A stretch of DNA of 64,000 bases from Narthecium ossifragum (Eukaryota > Streptophyta > Magnoliopsida > Dioscoreales > Nartheciaceae): contig OY986972.1 in the NCBI GenBank assembly GCA_963920575.1, forward strand, positions 12,288,010-12,352,009. Direction: 5' to 3'. The position numbers and the translations under genes were made by a program. Numbering within the stretch: position 1 is the stretch's first letter; every line of letters starts with the position of its first letter. Positions 32,722 to 43,163 of this stretch are shown here, piece after piece. The notes beneath the pieces are model-generated. The model had not been told where the DNA came from, ran no database searches, and worked only from the letters and a program-made list of their open reading frames with translations.

Positions 32722-32821
32722 AGCCCGGCGGTCGACGAAGGGGGTGAAGGAGGAGAAGGAGGGAGGGAGAGGCGGTTGTGGGCGAAAAACCTAAAGCTTC
32801 TTGCTATTTATAGGAGGATTG

Positions 32822-33619
32822 GGGAGAGATCTTGGTCGTTGATGTCAACATCAATGGCGGAGATTACAACTTTAGTTAATCATCTTAGGAGTAAAAATAG
32901 ATCTTGGTCGGTCATGATATCAAGATCAATGACTGATATCTTAGCTTAGTGTTTTTATACTAGAATTAGTAAGAGATATTGGTCATTAATCTCTATATCA
33001 ATGACTGAGAACTCAACAATGTAGGAAATTTAGGAAAAAACATAAATAGATGAATGTATAAAATATGTACTTTTTTTCTTATTTATATATATTGAGCTTG
33101 ATCGAGCTGATATCGATCGAGCCAACCCTTGCTCATTATCGGCTTTAAATAAATCGAGTTGGCATCGAACAAGTTGATATCGATCTCAAGCTGATTTCAA
33201 ACGAGCTGTTATCGAGCTAGACTCGAGTTGGAGTAATTTGGACAGAGTGGTTGGCTGGGTTGGAACTATTGTTTTTTTGTTTTTTTTTGAATTTGGAGGT
33301 TAGTATAGAATTTAGTGTATAGATATAATCAGGCCTCTTCAATGTGACGGTGGGTAACAAGACAAGTTTCAATCCAACGTTTCAAAATCAATAGTGAATA
33401 CGGTTTTAGAATTTTTAATCCAATCGTGGAGAATATTTAATCAAATGGTGGCAATCAAAAAAGATTATGGTTTCAACTAATCATAACTTTAGCTAAACGT
33501 GATTACAGTGTTTTCTTTTAATTTTTTTAAATCATGCCAGCGACACGGGCCACACCTAGGGGAGGTTTTGTCAAAATTTTTTTAAAGAAACTCTAAATAT
33601 TTTGTGTTATATACATGAG
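32822..33619. other. AT-rich non-coding stretch inside the probable Helitron
   Basis: No credible gene. A triplicated word (GATCTTGGTCG-T... about 32832, 32910 and 32975) and GATATCGATC/GAGCTGATATCG repeats at 33105-33215 are visible. Confidence 0.4.
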
Positions 33620-33650
33620 TGTCCGTGTCGTAGGCACGGGCATTCACTAG
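33620..33650 (+). other. Probable Helitron 3' terminus
   Basis: GTCCGTG (33621-33627) and CACGGGC (33634-33640) form a 7-bp stem with one G-T pair around a TCGTAG loop, followed by ATTCACTAG. The next base is T. Confidence 0.55.
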
Positions 33651-33970
33651 TATATATATATAACAAAGTTTACTAGGATTGAATCATAGGTTGTTGCTTC
33701 GATGCGAGGTTTTTGCCAAATTTCTTCCCTCCGTTTGAATTCGATTTCGGATTTGTGATTTCAATCATGCTAGTGCTTGTATGCCTACTATTATGTTAAT
33801 TGGATGTAGTAAGTGTATTATTAACCTCTTGTAATTAATGGTTTTATGTCAAATTACTATCATGCTTCATGTATATTTATGCATAGGTACTTAGAAGCTT
33901 TACTTTCCATTCTAACCTGCTTAATGTATATATACATATGTATTATATATACCTAACCCTATGTGAGACT
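33651..33970. other. AT-rich sequence, nothing recognised
   Basis: Begins with a TA run next to the Helitron end. No gene or repeat recognised. Confidence 0.4.
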
Positions 33971-34430
33971 TGATGAGTGCATGAAAGTGCACTTTGAATA
34001 GCCTTATAACTAGTTTAATTACTGGATTTGTCATCCTTAATCAGTCTCTTTAGTACTATTTTTACACTTATATGTTGCTTCACAAAGTTATTTGGAATAT
34101 GCAGGAAAGTGGAGCTAAAGAAGCAAAGATATGTCATATTCAACATCACATATGTACCTGATAAAAAGGAACCAGATCATCTTCTATACATGGTTGGAAA
34201 GCTTTTGAAGTCTAGTTTCTGGATAATTTTACGGTTCGTGATTTGGAGTTTCCTAGAGGAAGTTACGGCAATTTTAGTACCAATGGCACAATCTGAATGG
34301 CAAAACAGTAAATACTCAGGAAAGAAGATCGATCTTAATCGGGGGAACCAGGTTAGGAAAATTGAGAAAAGAAAGAAAATCGATCTCTATTCTAAAGAAG
34401 ATAGAGATCCGGACGGCGTTGAAAGGGTCC
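33971..34430 (+). repeat. LTR-start-like sequence (Athila/Tat type?)
   Basis: TGATGAGTGCATGAAAGTGC starts a stretch with ATATGCAGGAAAGTGGAGC about 130 bp later, a pattern that H (37596) also shows in looser form. It may be the left part of the G LTR that resumes at 49464 after the PIF element, which is inference. The short ORF 34028-34465 is not convincing. Confidence 0.35.
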
Positions 34431-34999
34431 CCCCTCCCCCCCCACCCTCCTTCTCAAACTCGTAGCCTGGAGGAGGTCACCGGAATCGGTCTTGACCAGA
34501 TCTAGAAGCCCAAGGAAGAGTCGTGCACCCTTCCTTGATCTCGAGGTCACCGGTTCGTTCGTCACCGAATGTACACTGGCGTTCAATCGGCCCGCCACCT
34601 TTGACGATCTCGAAGCCTGGAGGTCACTACATATCTCATCGATGTGCTGGATCTGAAGCTCCGACTGCCTTTTCCATCATCAACACCTCCCACTTGCAGC
34701 CCGTTGTTCAACCTCTGGTGAGGATTTCCTTTTTGTTTTTTGTGGGATTTTCGCCAGAATTGATTTTTTCCGCCGCTATGTACGGTTTCATTGCACTTCC
34801 AATCTTCTTTTTCATCCCAATCGCCGGTGTGTTTGATTTGCTCATGCTCTGTTTTGGGTCTAACAGCAAAGAGTTGTTGGCTATGAGAACTCATCGGACA
34901 TAATTAGCATTAATTTGTTTCATAACGTCGGATCTAATGTCGTGATGGTTATATACACGTGTAGGCGTTGGTCCTGCGATCAAAAAAAAAAAGGAGAAA
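34431..34999 (+). other. Likely 5' leader region of the PIF ORF1 gene
   Basis: No convincing coding sequence. The word GCCTGGAGG-GTCAC occurs at about 34467 and 34612. A possible donor, CTGGTGAGG, lies near 34720. The ORF at 34523-34903 is Phe-rich and not recognised. Confidence 0.3.
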
Positions 35000-36405
35000 A
35001 TGCCGAGGAGGAACACCAACAACAATCCAATAATAAGGAAGAAAAATTGGACTGAGGTCGAAGACCACCACCTGCTTGACCTATTGAAGGAACGATACGT
35101 CAATAACTTCTTCATCAATGGGCAATTTACTAAGGACGCATGGAGGTTCGTTCTAGACGAGTTCAAGAAGCATCGTGTGGAGAAGATGGATATGGAGAAC
35201 CTGAAAAATAGGTTGAAGTTCCTAAAAAAAAAGCATAGCGCCTACAAAGAACTGGTTGGCAAGAGCGGTTGGGGATGGGATGATGACACCAATATGCCTT
35301 TGCCTCCTAATGCATCAGCATAGGATGAACTAATAAGGGTAAGATCTACTGCTCAATTGATAGCTTTGTACGAAATAAAGATCTTGCATTGATTTCATGT
35401 TCTTTTCCTACCTTCAGGAAGGTTCAAAGTATGTCTGTCAGAAAGATAAAGTTTATATGTTCTATGACACCATGAATCTCCTGATAGCACTAATACTGCA
35501 ACTAGGGAGTTTCGTTATTCCTTGCAACTGGGGAGTTTTGTTATTCCTCCAACACCAAGAAGGCACAGAATGAAGGGCCAGAGGAATCTCTCGAAAGCAG
35601 TGGATCATCGGATACCCAAACGAATGCCCAGTTACCTCCTACTCCCCTGTATCCATCTCTCATCTCTTCCCTTAACATTGATGGCGAGGCCCGCAACGCG
35701 AGACAACCCATGTCATCTCAATACGGTGATCACTTTCAAGACACACCATCAATTCAATCAGTCTCGCAAAGCACACCAGATGCACCATCTTCACGAGGGA
35801 AAAGTGCTAGTGCCACGGATGCCTCTGGATCTTCCGATAGCAAGCGTCGCAGTAGAGAGAATGTAAATAGCGGAAAGAAGAAGAGGGCTGAAGCCGGATC
35901 AGTTGGTTCAAGTCGGATTGACACGTGTATGGAGAGGCGGATAGAGATGAAAGCTGAAGTGCACCAGCGAGTGCTTGATTACTCGCTTCCGCGGTGTATG
36001 GAGTTGGCTCACGCAATGCCGGACATAACCCCTTACCAATTGGTCGAGTTATCGGACATATTTAAAATTCACGAAAATAGGGAAGCATTCATCTCACTGA
36101 AGGGCGAGTACCTACGTAAGATGTGGGTAGATAAACATGTTCGGGGACCCAACCCATTTAGCCAGAATGTGCAGAGGCAACCACCTTCCAATTTACCATA
36201 TGCTGGATCATCATACTACCCACCTGCATGGCCTCCTCAGAACGACATGCCTTACACAAATCTCCTTCACACAGAGTTCCCTTCCGCCAATATGACAAGA
36301 AGAGGTCAGCATCCTCAATATGAAGAAGTCAATCGTAGTGGGACACCATATGAAGTGCCGGAATATGACCCAAGTGCACATGGCCGATCGGATCCGGAGA
36401 TGTAG
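35000..36405 (+). pseudogene. PIF/Harbinger ORF1 protein (Myb/SANT-like), broken
   Basis: Starts MPRRNTNNNPIIRKKNWTEVEDHHLLD. The Myb/SANT-like DNA-binding domain (residues about 15-95) keeps its aromatic positions W17, W49 and W91 (GKSGWGWDDD). In PIF-type elements this protein acts with the transposase on the element ends. An in-frame TAG at 35321 is followed by DELIR and a likely donor (AGG/GTAAGA, 35337); a likely acceptor, TTCAG, ends at 35418. Exon 2 begins GSKYVCQKDKVYMFYD. A 26-bp tandem duplication (about 35496-35521 and 35522-35547) shifts the frame. The ancestral frame resumes as TGEFCYSSNTKKAQNE and runs through a Ser/Lys-rich segment to YDPSAHGRSDPEM. The damage makes the protein non-functional. 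Confidence 0.8.
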
Positions 36406-37595
36406 AAGTACATTCGTACGCAATCTTTAGTAGAGATGTGACTATATTAAGTAGGACCTACCAATTTGGGATTTACGCCCTCTTTTGTGTGAATGTTTTT
36501 ATGTTGATTATCACGTTCGTACTTTGTTTCATTCTTAGCATATAGGTGTTGCTGCTTGTGGTGGTTGAGAGAAATAAGTAAATTATCTAATAGGAGTTGA
36601 TGACGTAAGTGGTTTAATTACATTTCATTGCTAATTTTGCATGCATATTTACAGATAATCTTCTACTAGTCAGTCTTCTTATGATTACAGGTACTTCCAA
36701 TTGTAGAATGGAATTAAATCGGTTGGTCTATTGTGTTGCTTCCTAGTCTTCAGACTTTGGGTCAACATCTTTTTATTTGGTCTAAACATATTTTATTAAT
36801 CCCATTTAGCCTATCAAATTTGTTGATGTCACTCTTTCATATTTTCTCATCGCAGTGATGCTCTTTGTATAAGGGAAATTCTCCTGTTTTCATAGGATAG
36901 TAGATATCTTCTCCAATGCAAATTGAAACATTCAATAAGAAGTAGAAAGTTGTTTGTCTCCTGTAAATTAGTATGGAGGACAACTCTTCTTATTTCTCCC
37001 TTTGTACAGTTTGATGCAATTACATGATTGTCTTGCTAAAGGCTCTTAAAATCAATCATGCCTTAAACTGTTTGTCTTTCTATGCAGCGGTTCACTTGTG
37101 ACTTGTTTTACATCAAATTGATAGTGGACTCCTCCAGCAAATGCTAATAAAAAAAGCGTAGCAGAAGTAGGAGCTGAGGGATTAGCATCCATCCTTTGCC
37201 TTGTTAAGCAAAGATTCAGTTCCCTATTTGATACAGTGTTGTACCAACTAGAATGAAACTTTATTATTGACTTAAATCTCCAACTTCTTGCAGTTGCCAG
37301 GGGAAGGTTGGAAATAGAGTATTTATGTCAGCTGATATCATGTAGTTTGAGTACGCTTATGCCACCTGATATCATGTAGTTTGAGTACAATTATGGCTGG
37401 TTTGAGTACACTTATCACCTGATATCTGGTTTTGCAACAGCTTCCAAAAAGTGTATTGTTTATACTCCATGGTGTGCCTCTTTCTTATATTGTCTATGTG
37501 TGGAGGATAGGTGATTGTGGTGGATGGATGTAATTATTGTCTATGTGTGGAGGGTGCGTCTCTTTCTTATATTGTACATGTATTTGTTGTACGCC
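36406..37595. other. Non-coding stretch after PIF ORF1
   Basis: No gene. A short tandem duplication built on CTGATATCATGTAGTTTGAG lies at about 37328-37400, and GTCTATGTGTGGAGG recurs near 37491 and 37540. It probably includes the ORF1 3' UTR. Confidence 0.4.
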
Positions 37596-38792
37596 TGATG
37601 AGTCACAAAATATGCATAATTCACCCATTTAACTTGGCTTTGTTAGCTCTCAAGCAATACATTTCTAATATCTTTTGATGTTATTTCAGGTACAAGAGTT
37701 TCCAAAGAGAGTTGAATCGATTCCGGGCTTAAAAGACATAAATTACACAAAATCTGCCATATTCGGATTGAACCAGACCCAGTATGGATGGATCCAAAAT
37801 TGATCCAGACCCAGTCTGGATTGATCCAGACTTGATCTAGACCCAGTCTGGATGGATCCACACTTATTCCGGATCGATCCAACCCAGTCTGGATCGATCC
37901 AAACTTATTCCGGATCGATCCACACCAGTCTAGATCGATCCTAACTTATTCCGGATCGATCCAAACCAGTCTGGATCGATCCAAAACCCTTTCCAGGGAC
38001 CAGTTTTGCAGTTTTACACATCGGATCGATCCAAACATATTCGGATCGATTCAAACTAGTATGGATCGATCCAAAACCCTTTCCAGGGAGCCATGACTCT
38101 CTGTTACACATTGGATCGATCCAAGCCATTAGAAACCCACATTTTGACATCTTGGATCGATCCAAACCTATTTCGAATCGATCCAAGACTGGCTGACGGA
38201 TAAAAACGGACGGTTCTGATCTGATCCGAGGGTCCATGACTTGGGCACAATAAATAGGGGTTTTGGCTCTTATTTTTGGATCTTTTCCCCATTTTTTCTC
38301 CCATCTTTTTCCCTCCTTTCTCCAGCCTTCTTCCCTATTAGAGCGAGAAAGAGTTTTAAGGGGTGGATTTTGATGGAGAAGATGGGTAAAGCCTCCTCCT
38401 CCATGGATATCCTACCTAAGATGAGTAGCTAAATCCCTCCTCCTTGGGAATTCCTTGATGTCTTAGGGCTTTCTCTTAGATTTCTCTTTTGATTCTTGAC
38501 GTAATGACTCTTGTGAGATTGTTTTTGTATGAATTCACATGTAATTCCATATTTCTTTAATGAATTCCATTATTGAATGGTTGAATACCTTGTTTTGCAT
38601 GTAATTGCTTGTTGAGTTGCATCTCAACGAAATCAATGATAATCTTTGCCCTTAAATCCATATTTTTTCCATCCATTTTTAACTCAACTGCATCAAATAG
38701 TTTCCTGGCATGTGGAGACAAGGTTCATCTAACCTTATATTTAAACAGGAACAGATAATTATGCTTGCAAAAGAAAATTATGCTTGTAAAAA
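37596..38792 (+). repeat. H: Athila/Tat-like solo LTR or LTR fragment
   Basis: Starts TGATGAGTCACAAAATATGC, with TTTCAGGTACAAGAGTTTCC about 90 bp later, and has a TATA-like ATAAATAGG at 38250. This layout resembles plant Athila/Tat LTRs. The 3' edge is not clear and no primer site or TSD is visible. The pre-TATA part is filled by a GGATCGATCC array. ORFs on the minus strand (37643-38304) come from that array. Confidence 0.5.
37786..38188 (+). repeat. Phased GGATCGATCC array in H
   Basis: At least a dozen perfect or one-off units. In 37871-37982 cores start at 37871, 37891, 37912, 37932, 37953 and 37973, a 20/21 bp alternation. Spacers alternate between AACTTATTCC-like and AACCCAGTCT-like, giving a 41-bp higher-order unit. 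The array ends about 60 bp upstream of the TATA-like box. Confidence 0.9.
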
Positions 38793-38990
38793 GGGTAAAT
38801 TACCATTTAGTACCTTCAAGTTTAACCAAATTAACGATCAAGACCCTATACTTTAAATTTTAACAAATAAGGCCCTGGACTTATTAAAACGTAACAATCC
38901 GAGCCAAACCTTAACGGTCGTTTGCCATCTAACGGCAACTTGTCACGTGCCCGTCACGTGACAAGTTACCAGGGATTTAAACGGGCACGG
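38793..38990 (+). repeat. Possible MULE-type terminal fragment
   Basis: GGGTAAATTACCATTTAGTACC followed by CAAGTTTAACCAAATTAACG resembles terminal inverted repeats of some plant Mutator-like elements. A TCACGTG-containing inverted repeat (AACTTGTCACGTG and CACGTGACAAGTT, 38938-38968) lies next to it. No partner terminus is visible. Confidence 0.3.
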
Positions 38991-39024
38991 GAAGGATTGG
39001 AGGTTAGGGTTCCTGGGGCTTGGG

Positions 39025-39317
39025 TCACCAACCCCCCCAAGCAGCATCATCAATGGCTACATCTTTGCCAGCTTCGACAGTGTCCTCATGAGGTTTATCA
39101 TGGCTGATATGACCAACAGAGGATGCATCTCCATTCTTGCCATGAGATCCATTTGCGTTGACAAGATCAGCACTCTTGGATGTTGTCTCATCAATCTTTC
39201 GGTAGACCTCGGCTTCTGCCTCCAAACTAAGTTCTTTTGCAGCATGATCACCAATTGTGCTCACCCCATCTAGCTTGGAATCCTTGTGATCAACAACACC
39301 AAGCTCACCATTCCTGG
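39025..39317 (-). pseudogene. Coding-exon-like fragment, host gene or captured piece
   Basis: The minus-strand frame is open from the A3 boundary at 39317 (RNGELGVVDHKDSKLDGVSTIGDH) to a TGA at 39025. Composition is ordinary for a plant protein: acidic, mixed, not repeat-driven, with a probable helix AAKELSLEAEAEVYRKIDE. No start codon is needed if it is an internal exon. I do not recognise the family. The frame is cut by A3, and its continuation is not present at the other side of A3. Next to a possible MULE end it could be a Pack-MULE capture. Confidence 0.4.
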
Positions 39318-42300
39318 TGTTACGAGCGGTCTACTCGTGATCCTCTCGTAATGGGTCTGTACTGCTCCAATCGATCAGAATCGCCCTGATCGGACTTGAT
39401 TTGAGTCCAATTGGCTGATTTCGCTAGCTGGATCGGATCTGGCTTGAGCTGGATCGGATCTGGCTGAGCCTGATTGGATGGGACATGACTGGTTCAAGTC
39501 TGAATTGATCTGGATCAGGTTGACCAGGTTCAATTGGGCTAAGTGGCTGGATTGGGCTGGATTGGACTGACTGGCTCGGCTGAATCAATTAGAGTTGGTT
39601 GAGCCAACTTGGTTGGGCTGAACCGGAGTTGATCCAAGGGCTGTGGTTCGCTGGAGTAGATCTCCGGCGTAGGGACGGCGGCGGCGGTCGGGGTAGTGGC
39701 AGGGAAGGTCGCGGGGTGATGGGGAAGAGATCCACCGGAGTGGATTGGTCGGAGAGTGGCTAGATCGACGGGATCTGGAGGTCGACGGCGGGAGGATTTG
39801 GGTTTGCCGGCGTCGGGGACGACGGAGAGCTCGGCTGGGGTCCTTGGGACGTCGGTAAGGATCGTGGGGAGACGAGGAACAGATCTGGGAGGTTTGGAGG
39901 CGGGATAGGGGTAGGACGTGGGGTGCCGGAGATGAGGATGAAGGTCGGGCTTGCCGGGGAAGGCGCCGGAGAGGACGGAGGAGGCGGAGGAGCGGCTTGG
40001 CGAGGTCATGGGATCTTGGGGAAGTCGGTGGTGACCTTGGTTGGCGACGGGGGCGGCCAGAGAGGGGAGAACGGAGGTATGGCCGGTGGTAGGTAGGGTT
40101 GGGTCACGGGAGAGAATTGGAGAAGGAGATGCTGACGTGGCAGGTGACTGGGAGAGTGGGCTGACGTGGCGCTGAGGTGGAGGAGAGAGAAAGTGACGGG
40201 AGAGAGAGAAACACTGGTGGAGGCGGTGCCGGCTGCGGAGAAGATGACCGACGGGGAAGAAGGTGGATCAATGGTGGATATTTGGTGGAATCTACTTTAC
40301 TTCTACTCCTATGATATTCTACTCCTATGATAAACCAATTAAGTGGGCTAAGTGGCTGAATCAAGTTGGCTGGCTGAATCAGCCTGGATCCGAGGGCTGA
40401 GAAGTCGCCGGAGTGGATCGCCGGCGGAGGGGCGGCGGCGGCGGTCGGGGTAGTGTCAGGAAAGGTCGTTGGACGGTGGGGAAGCGATCCAACGGCTCGG
40501 ATCTGGGAGATGGGTGGCGGATCGGCCGGATCTGGGGAAGACGGCGGTGAAGGTAGGGTCGGCCGACGTCGGGGACGACGAGGGAGGCTCCGGGAGTGGC
40601 TGAGGACGTCGGAAAGAGGGTTGGAGGAGATAGGCGATGGATTTAGTGTGGTTTGGGGGTGAGTTCGGGGATCGGAAGTGGGTGGACGGCGAAGGGGACG
40701 GAGCCGGGTTGTTGGGTTGCCGTGGGGTTCACCGGAGAAGATGGAGTGGGGCGACGGAAAAGTGATGGCCGGGGTCGTGGTGGCTCGGGGAAGAGAATGG
40801 AGGTCTTGGATGGCGACGGGGCTGGCCGGAGAGGGCTTGACGGAGGAGATCGGCGGTAGGTAGGGTTGGGTCACGGGAGAGAAGAGAGGAAGGAGATGAG
40901 CTGACGTGGCGATGATGTGGCGTGAGGTCGCTGACGTGGCGGAGAGAGAAAGTGGCGTGGAGAAGGAAGATGAAGGTGAAAGCGATGCCGGCTGCGGAGA
41001 AGATGACCAGCGGGGAAGAAGATGGATCTATGGTAGATATCGGGTGGAATCTACTTTACTTCTACTCCTATGATATTCTACTCCTATGATATTCTACTAA
41101 TTACTCTTAATCATTCATCATCATGCATCATCCCCTAATACAAACTACTAAGGTCCTTTTATAGAGACCTTGACAGAGTCCTAATCCACTAGAAAAACCC
41201 CCTTGCTTGATTAGCAAGTAATAAGGTTTCTGACTCAACTCAACTTCCTAACTTAAAGGGACTCTTAATTAATTCCTAACAATCAACTAGGACTCAATAA
41301 AAGACTAATGATAAATACTAATTAAATACTCTAGTTTGAACTAGGGAAGTCCAAGTCAAATTAGGGAAGAGGTTGAACCAGCTTGGTTCCTCTTCTGGAT
41401 TCGGGTCCAGTTGGTCGAGTCGGATCGACTCGTATCACCCCCCCTTCCTTCAAAATTGGCCTTGTCCTCAAGGCCAGAGTCAAGTCAGGTAGGATGGCTC
41501 CATGTGGCTGGACCGAATCAACTTGCTTCTGTAGCTCTGGACTCGGTGGGGAGAAACCAGGTCGATCCCATGGCGGGTCCAATGGTAGCAGTACCAAGCA
41601 TCTGATGGATCGTGCAGAGGATGGAGCATCTGGAGGTCGATCTGACGGCTCAGGTAGCTCCAGGAATATGATCTTCAATGGCTCTCCTGGATCATCTTCA
41701 TCATGTCCCATCAGTAGAGTTGCCCATGACCATAGGATGGGATCTGATGTCCATGGTCTGATCAACTGTGCAGGGACTTGGCTTGAATCTGGGTCAAGCT
41801 GGCTTTGGTCCAATCTGAAATGAAGATGGCTGGACCATGCTTCTGCTGCACTAGTCTGGGCTTGGAATTGGTTGAACCAAGTTGAATCTTCAGCTGTGCT
41901 GAGTCGTACTCTGATCCAAACCTGTCTGACTTGGTTGGCTCTACTGGTGTCAATCTGGACTTGAGTCAGTTGAGCTAAACCGATGTTACCATCATAATCA
42001 GATCTGATCAGATTGAAGGAGACATTGGAATAAGGAGGGTAGCTCCTTTGATGGCTCATATCAACCTTTGAATGCTTGATCAACGGCTGAGGATGCATCT
42101 GGATCACTTGGGGTTGATCTGGATGGTCCTGATTGCTGGGGACTCTTGGATCAGGTTCATATCGAAGATCGGAACCATTGGATCGAAGATCAGGCTGATC
42201 AAATGGCTGGATCAAGTTGCAGTCTTGATCGGACGGCTGAGAAGCTGCCGGAGCTGGATCAACGGCGAAACATGGTCGCCGGAGTGTGGCAACGGCACAG

Positions 42301-43163
42301 GAAGCTTCGCACGGACCTTGCGATGCCATCCGTACGGTTTGATCGCTGGATGGGGCTTCGAACACGCCGGATCTGAAGGTGGCGGCGCGGTGGATGTCGT
42401 CGCCGATGATCGTCGGTGATGTAGGCCGCGACGGTGCTTGAGCTCGTCGGGAAAAGGTACGGGAAGGTCTTGGGACCTTTCTCGTGAGGTCTGATCTTGG
42501 GATCAACCTCGGATCTTGGTGGAGTGGAGGAGGCCGGAACAGGGGCTTTCGCTGGACTTGGATGTCGGCGATCCAGGCCTCAATCGTGGTCGTTGTTGGC
42601 CACGGCGGCTTCCGGGAAGGACGCCGATGCTTCCTCGATGAACAGGTGGGGAGGAAGACGTCGGACAGCGGCGTTGGGGTGGCGGCTCGGGGTCGAGCCG
42701 TCGGCACGGATGATGAGCCGGGACGACGAAGGGTCGGCTCGGGGTCGAGCCGTGCGCGGGGAAGGAGATGAGCCGCGGCTCGAGCCAATCCGGGAGGAGA
42801 GAGAAAATCCCGGGAAAAATCTGGAAAATTAGGTAAAATTTCAGAAAAATCATGGGAAGGTTGTAGAAGGTGTTCACCCGGATCTGGCGGAGTTAAACTC
42901 AGAGTTACAATTGTGATTGCTCTCAGAGTTGCGGGAGGAGTCTCAGTCGGAGTCCTAATCCGAGTTGGCTCGGGGTCAGGTTCCATAATCTGGGTTGCAG
43001 CTGGAGTAGGGGTCTGACTCGAAATCTGAATCCCTAAGCCAGATCCGATCCAGCTAGCCAAATCAGCCAATTGGACTCAAATCAAGTCCGATCAGGCCAA
43101 TTCTGATCGATTGGAGCAGTAGAGACCCATTACAAGAGGATCACGAGTAGACCGCTCGTAACA
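39318..43163 (-). mobile_element. A3: rearranged family A element with inverted right end
   Basis: Minus strand: LTR piece 39318-40331 (LTR end to about position 350), then a jump back to about LTR position 1000 at 40332, running to the LTR start at 41437. The interior follows to about 43035, where it lacks the leader and first codons. There it joins a plus-strand LTR end (43036-43163, ...CTCGTAACA). Flanks are CCTGG (39313-39317) and CTTGG (43164-43168), but left and right neighbours are unrelated sequence. The structure is a recombinant of at least two family A copies. Confidence 0.8.
41361..43070 (-). CDS. A3 family A proline-rich protein, N-terminus replaced
   Basis: A 569-codon ORF. About the first 57 codons of the family protein (MYG... 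to the residue before GIQISSQTPTPAATQI) are missing. The frame instead opens in the inverted LTR end (MADLASWIGSGL). The rest matches A1 closely, with the C-terminal block RPWTSDPILWSWATLLMGHDEDDPGEPLKI at roughly residues 390-465. At the C-terminus the frame passes the polypurine tract without a stop (LKEGGVIRVDPTRP) and ends 76 bp inside the LTR, unlike A1, which stops at the first LTR codon. It is probably not translated from its own promoter because the leader is gone. Confidence 0.55.
   Translation of the reverse strand: MADLASWIGSGLGIQISSQTPTPAATQIMEPDPEPTRIRTPTETPPATLRAITIVTLSLTPPDPGEHLLQPSHDFSEILPNFPDFSRDFLSPPGLARAAAHLLPRARLDPEPTLRRPGSSSVPTARPRAATPTPLSDVFLPTCSSRKHRRPSRKPPWPTTTTIEAWIADIQVQRKPLFRPPPLHQDPRLIPRSDLTRKVPRPSRTFSRRAQAPSRPTSPTIIGDDIHRAATFRSGVFEAPSSDQTVRMASQGPCEASCAVATLRRPCFAVDPAPAASQPSDQDCNLIQPFDQPDLRSNGSDLRYEPDPRVPSNQDHPDQPQVIQMHPQPLIKHSKVDMSHQRSYPPYSNVSFNLIRSDYDGNIGLAQLTQVQIDTSRANQVRQVWIRVRLSTAEDSTWFNQFQAQTSAAEAWSSHLHFRLDQSQLDPDSSQVPAQLIRPWTSDPILWSWATLLMGHDEDDPGEPLKIIFLELPEPSDRPPDAPSSARSIRCLVLLPLDPPWDRPGFSPPSPELQKQVDSVQPHGAILPDLTLALRTRPILKEGGVIRVDPTRPTGPESRRGTKLVQPLP

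Larger units (their letters stand above)
25433..33650 (+). mobile_element. Probable Helitron, non-autonomous, interrupted by A2
   Basis: The right end (33620-33650) has a short hairpin followed by ATTCACTAG and then T, which fits the Helitron rule of a 3' hairpin, CTRR and insertion before T. The left end is hidden in an AT repeat (25443-25475); the following TATATAACGAAGAGC resembles plant Helitron 5' ends, but no clear TC start can be fixed. A TA run follows the right end, consistent with insertion into a TA tract. No RepHel gene is present. Gene-like fragments inside (25867-26337, 32200-32721) would fit Helitron capture. Confidence 0.5.
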
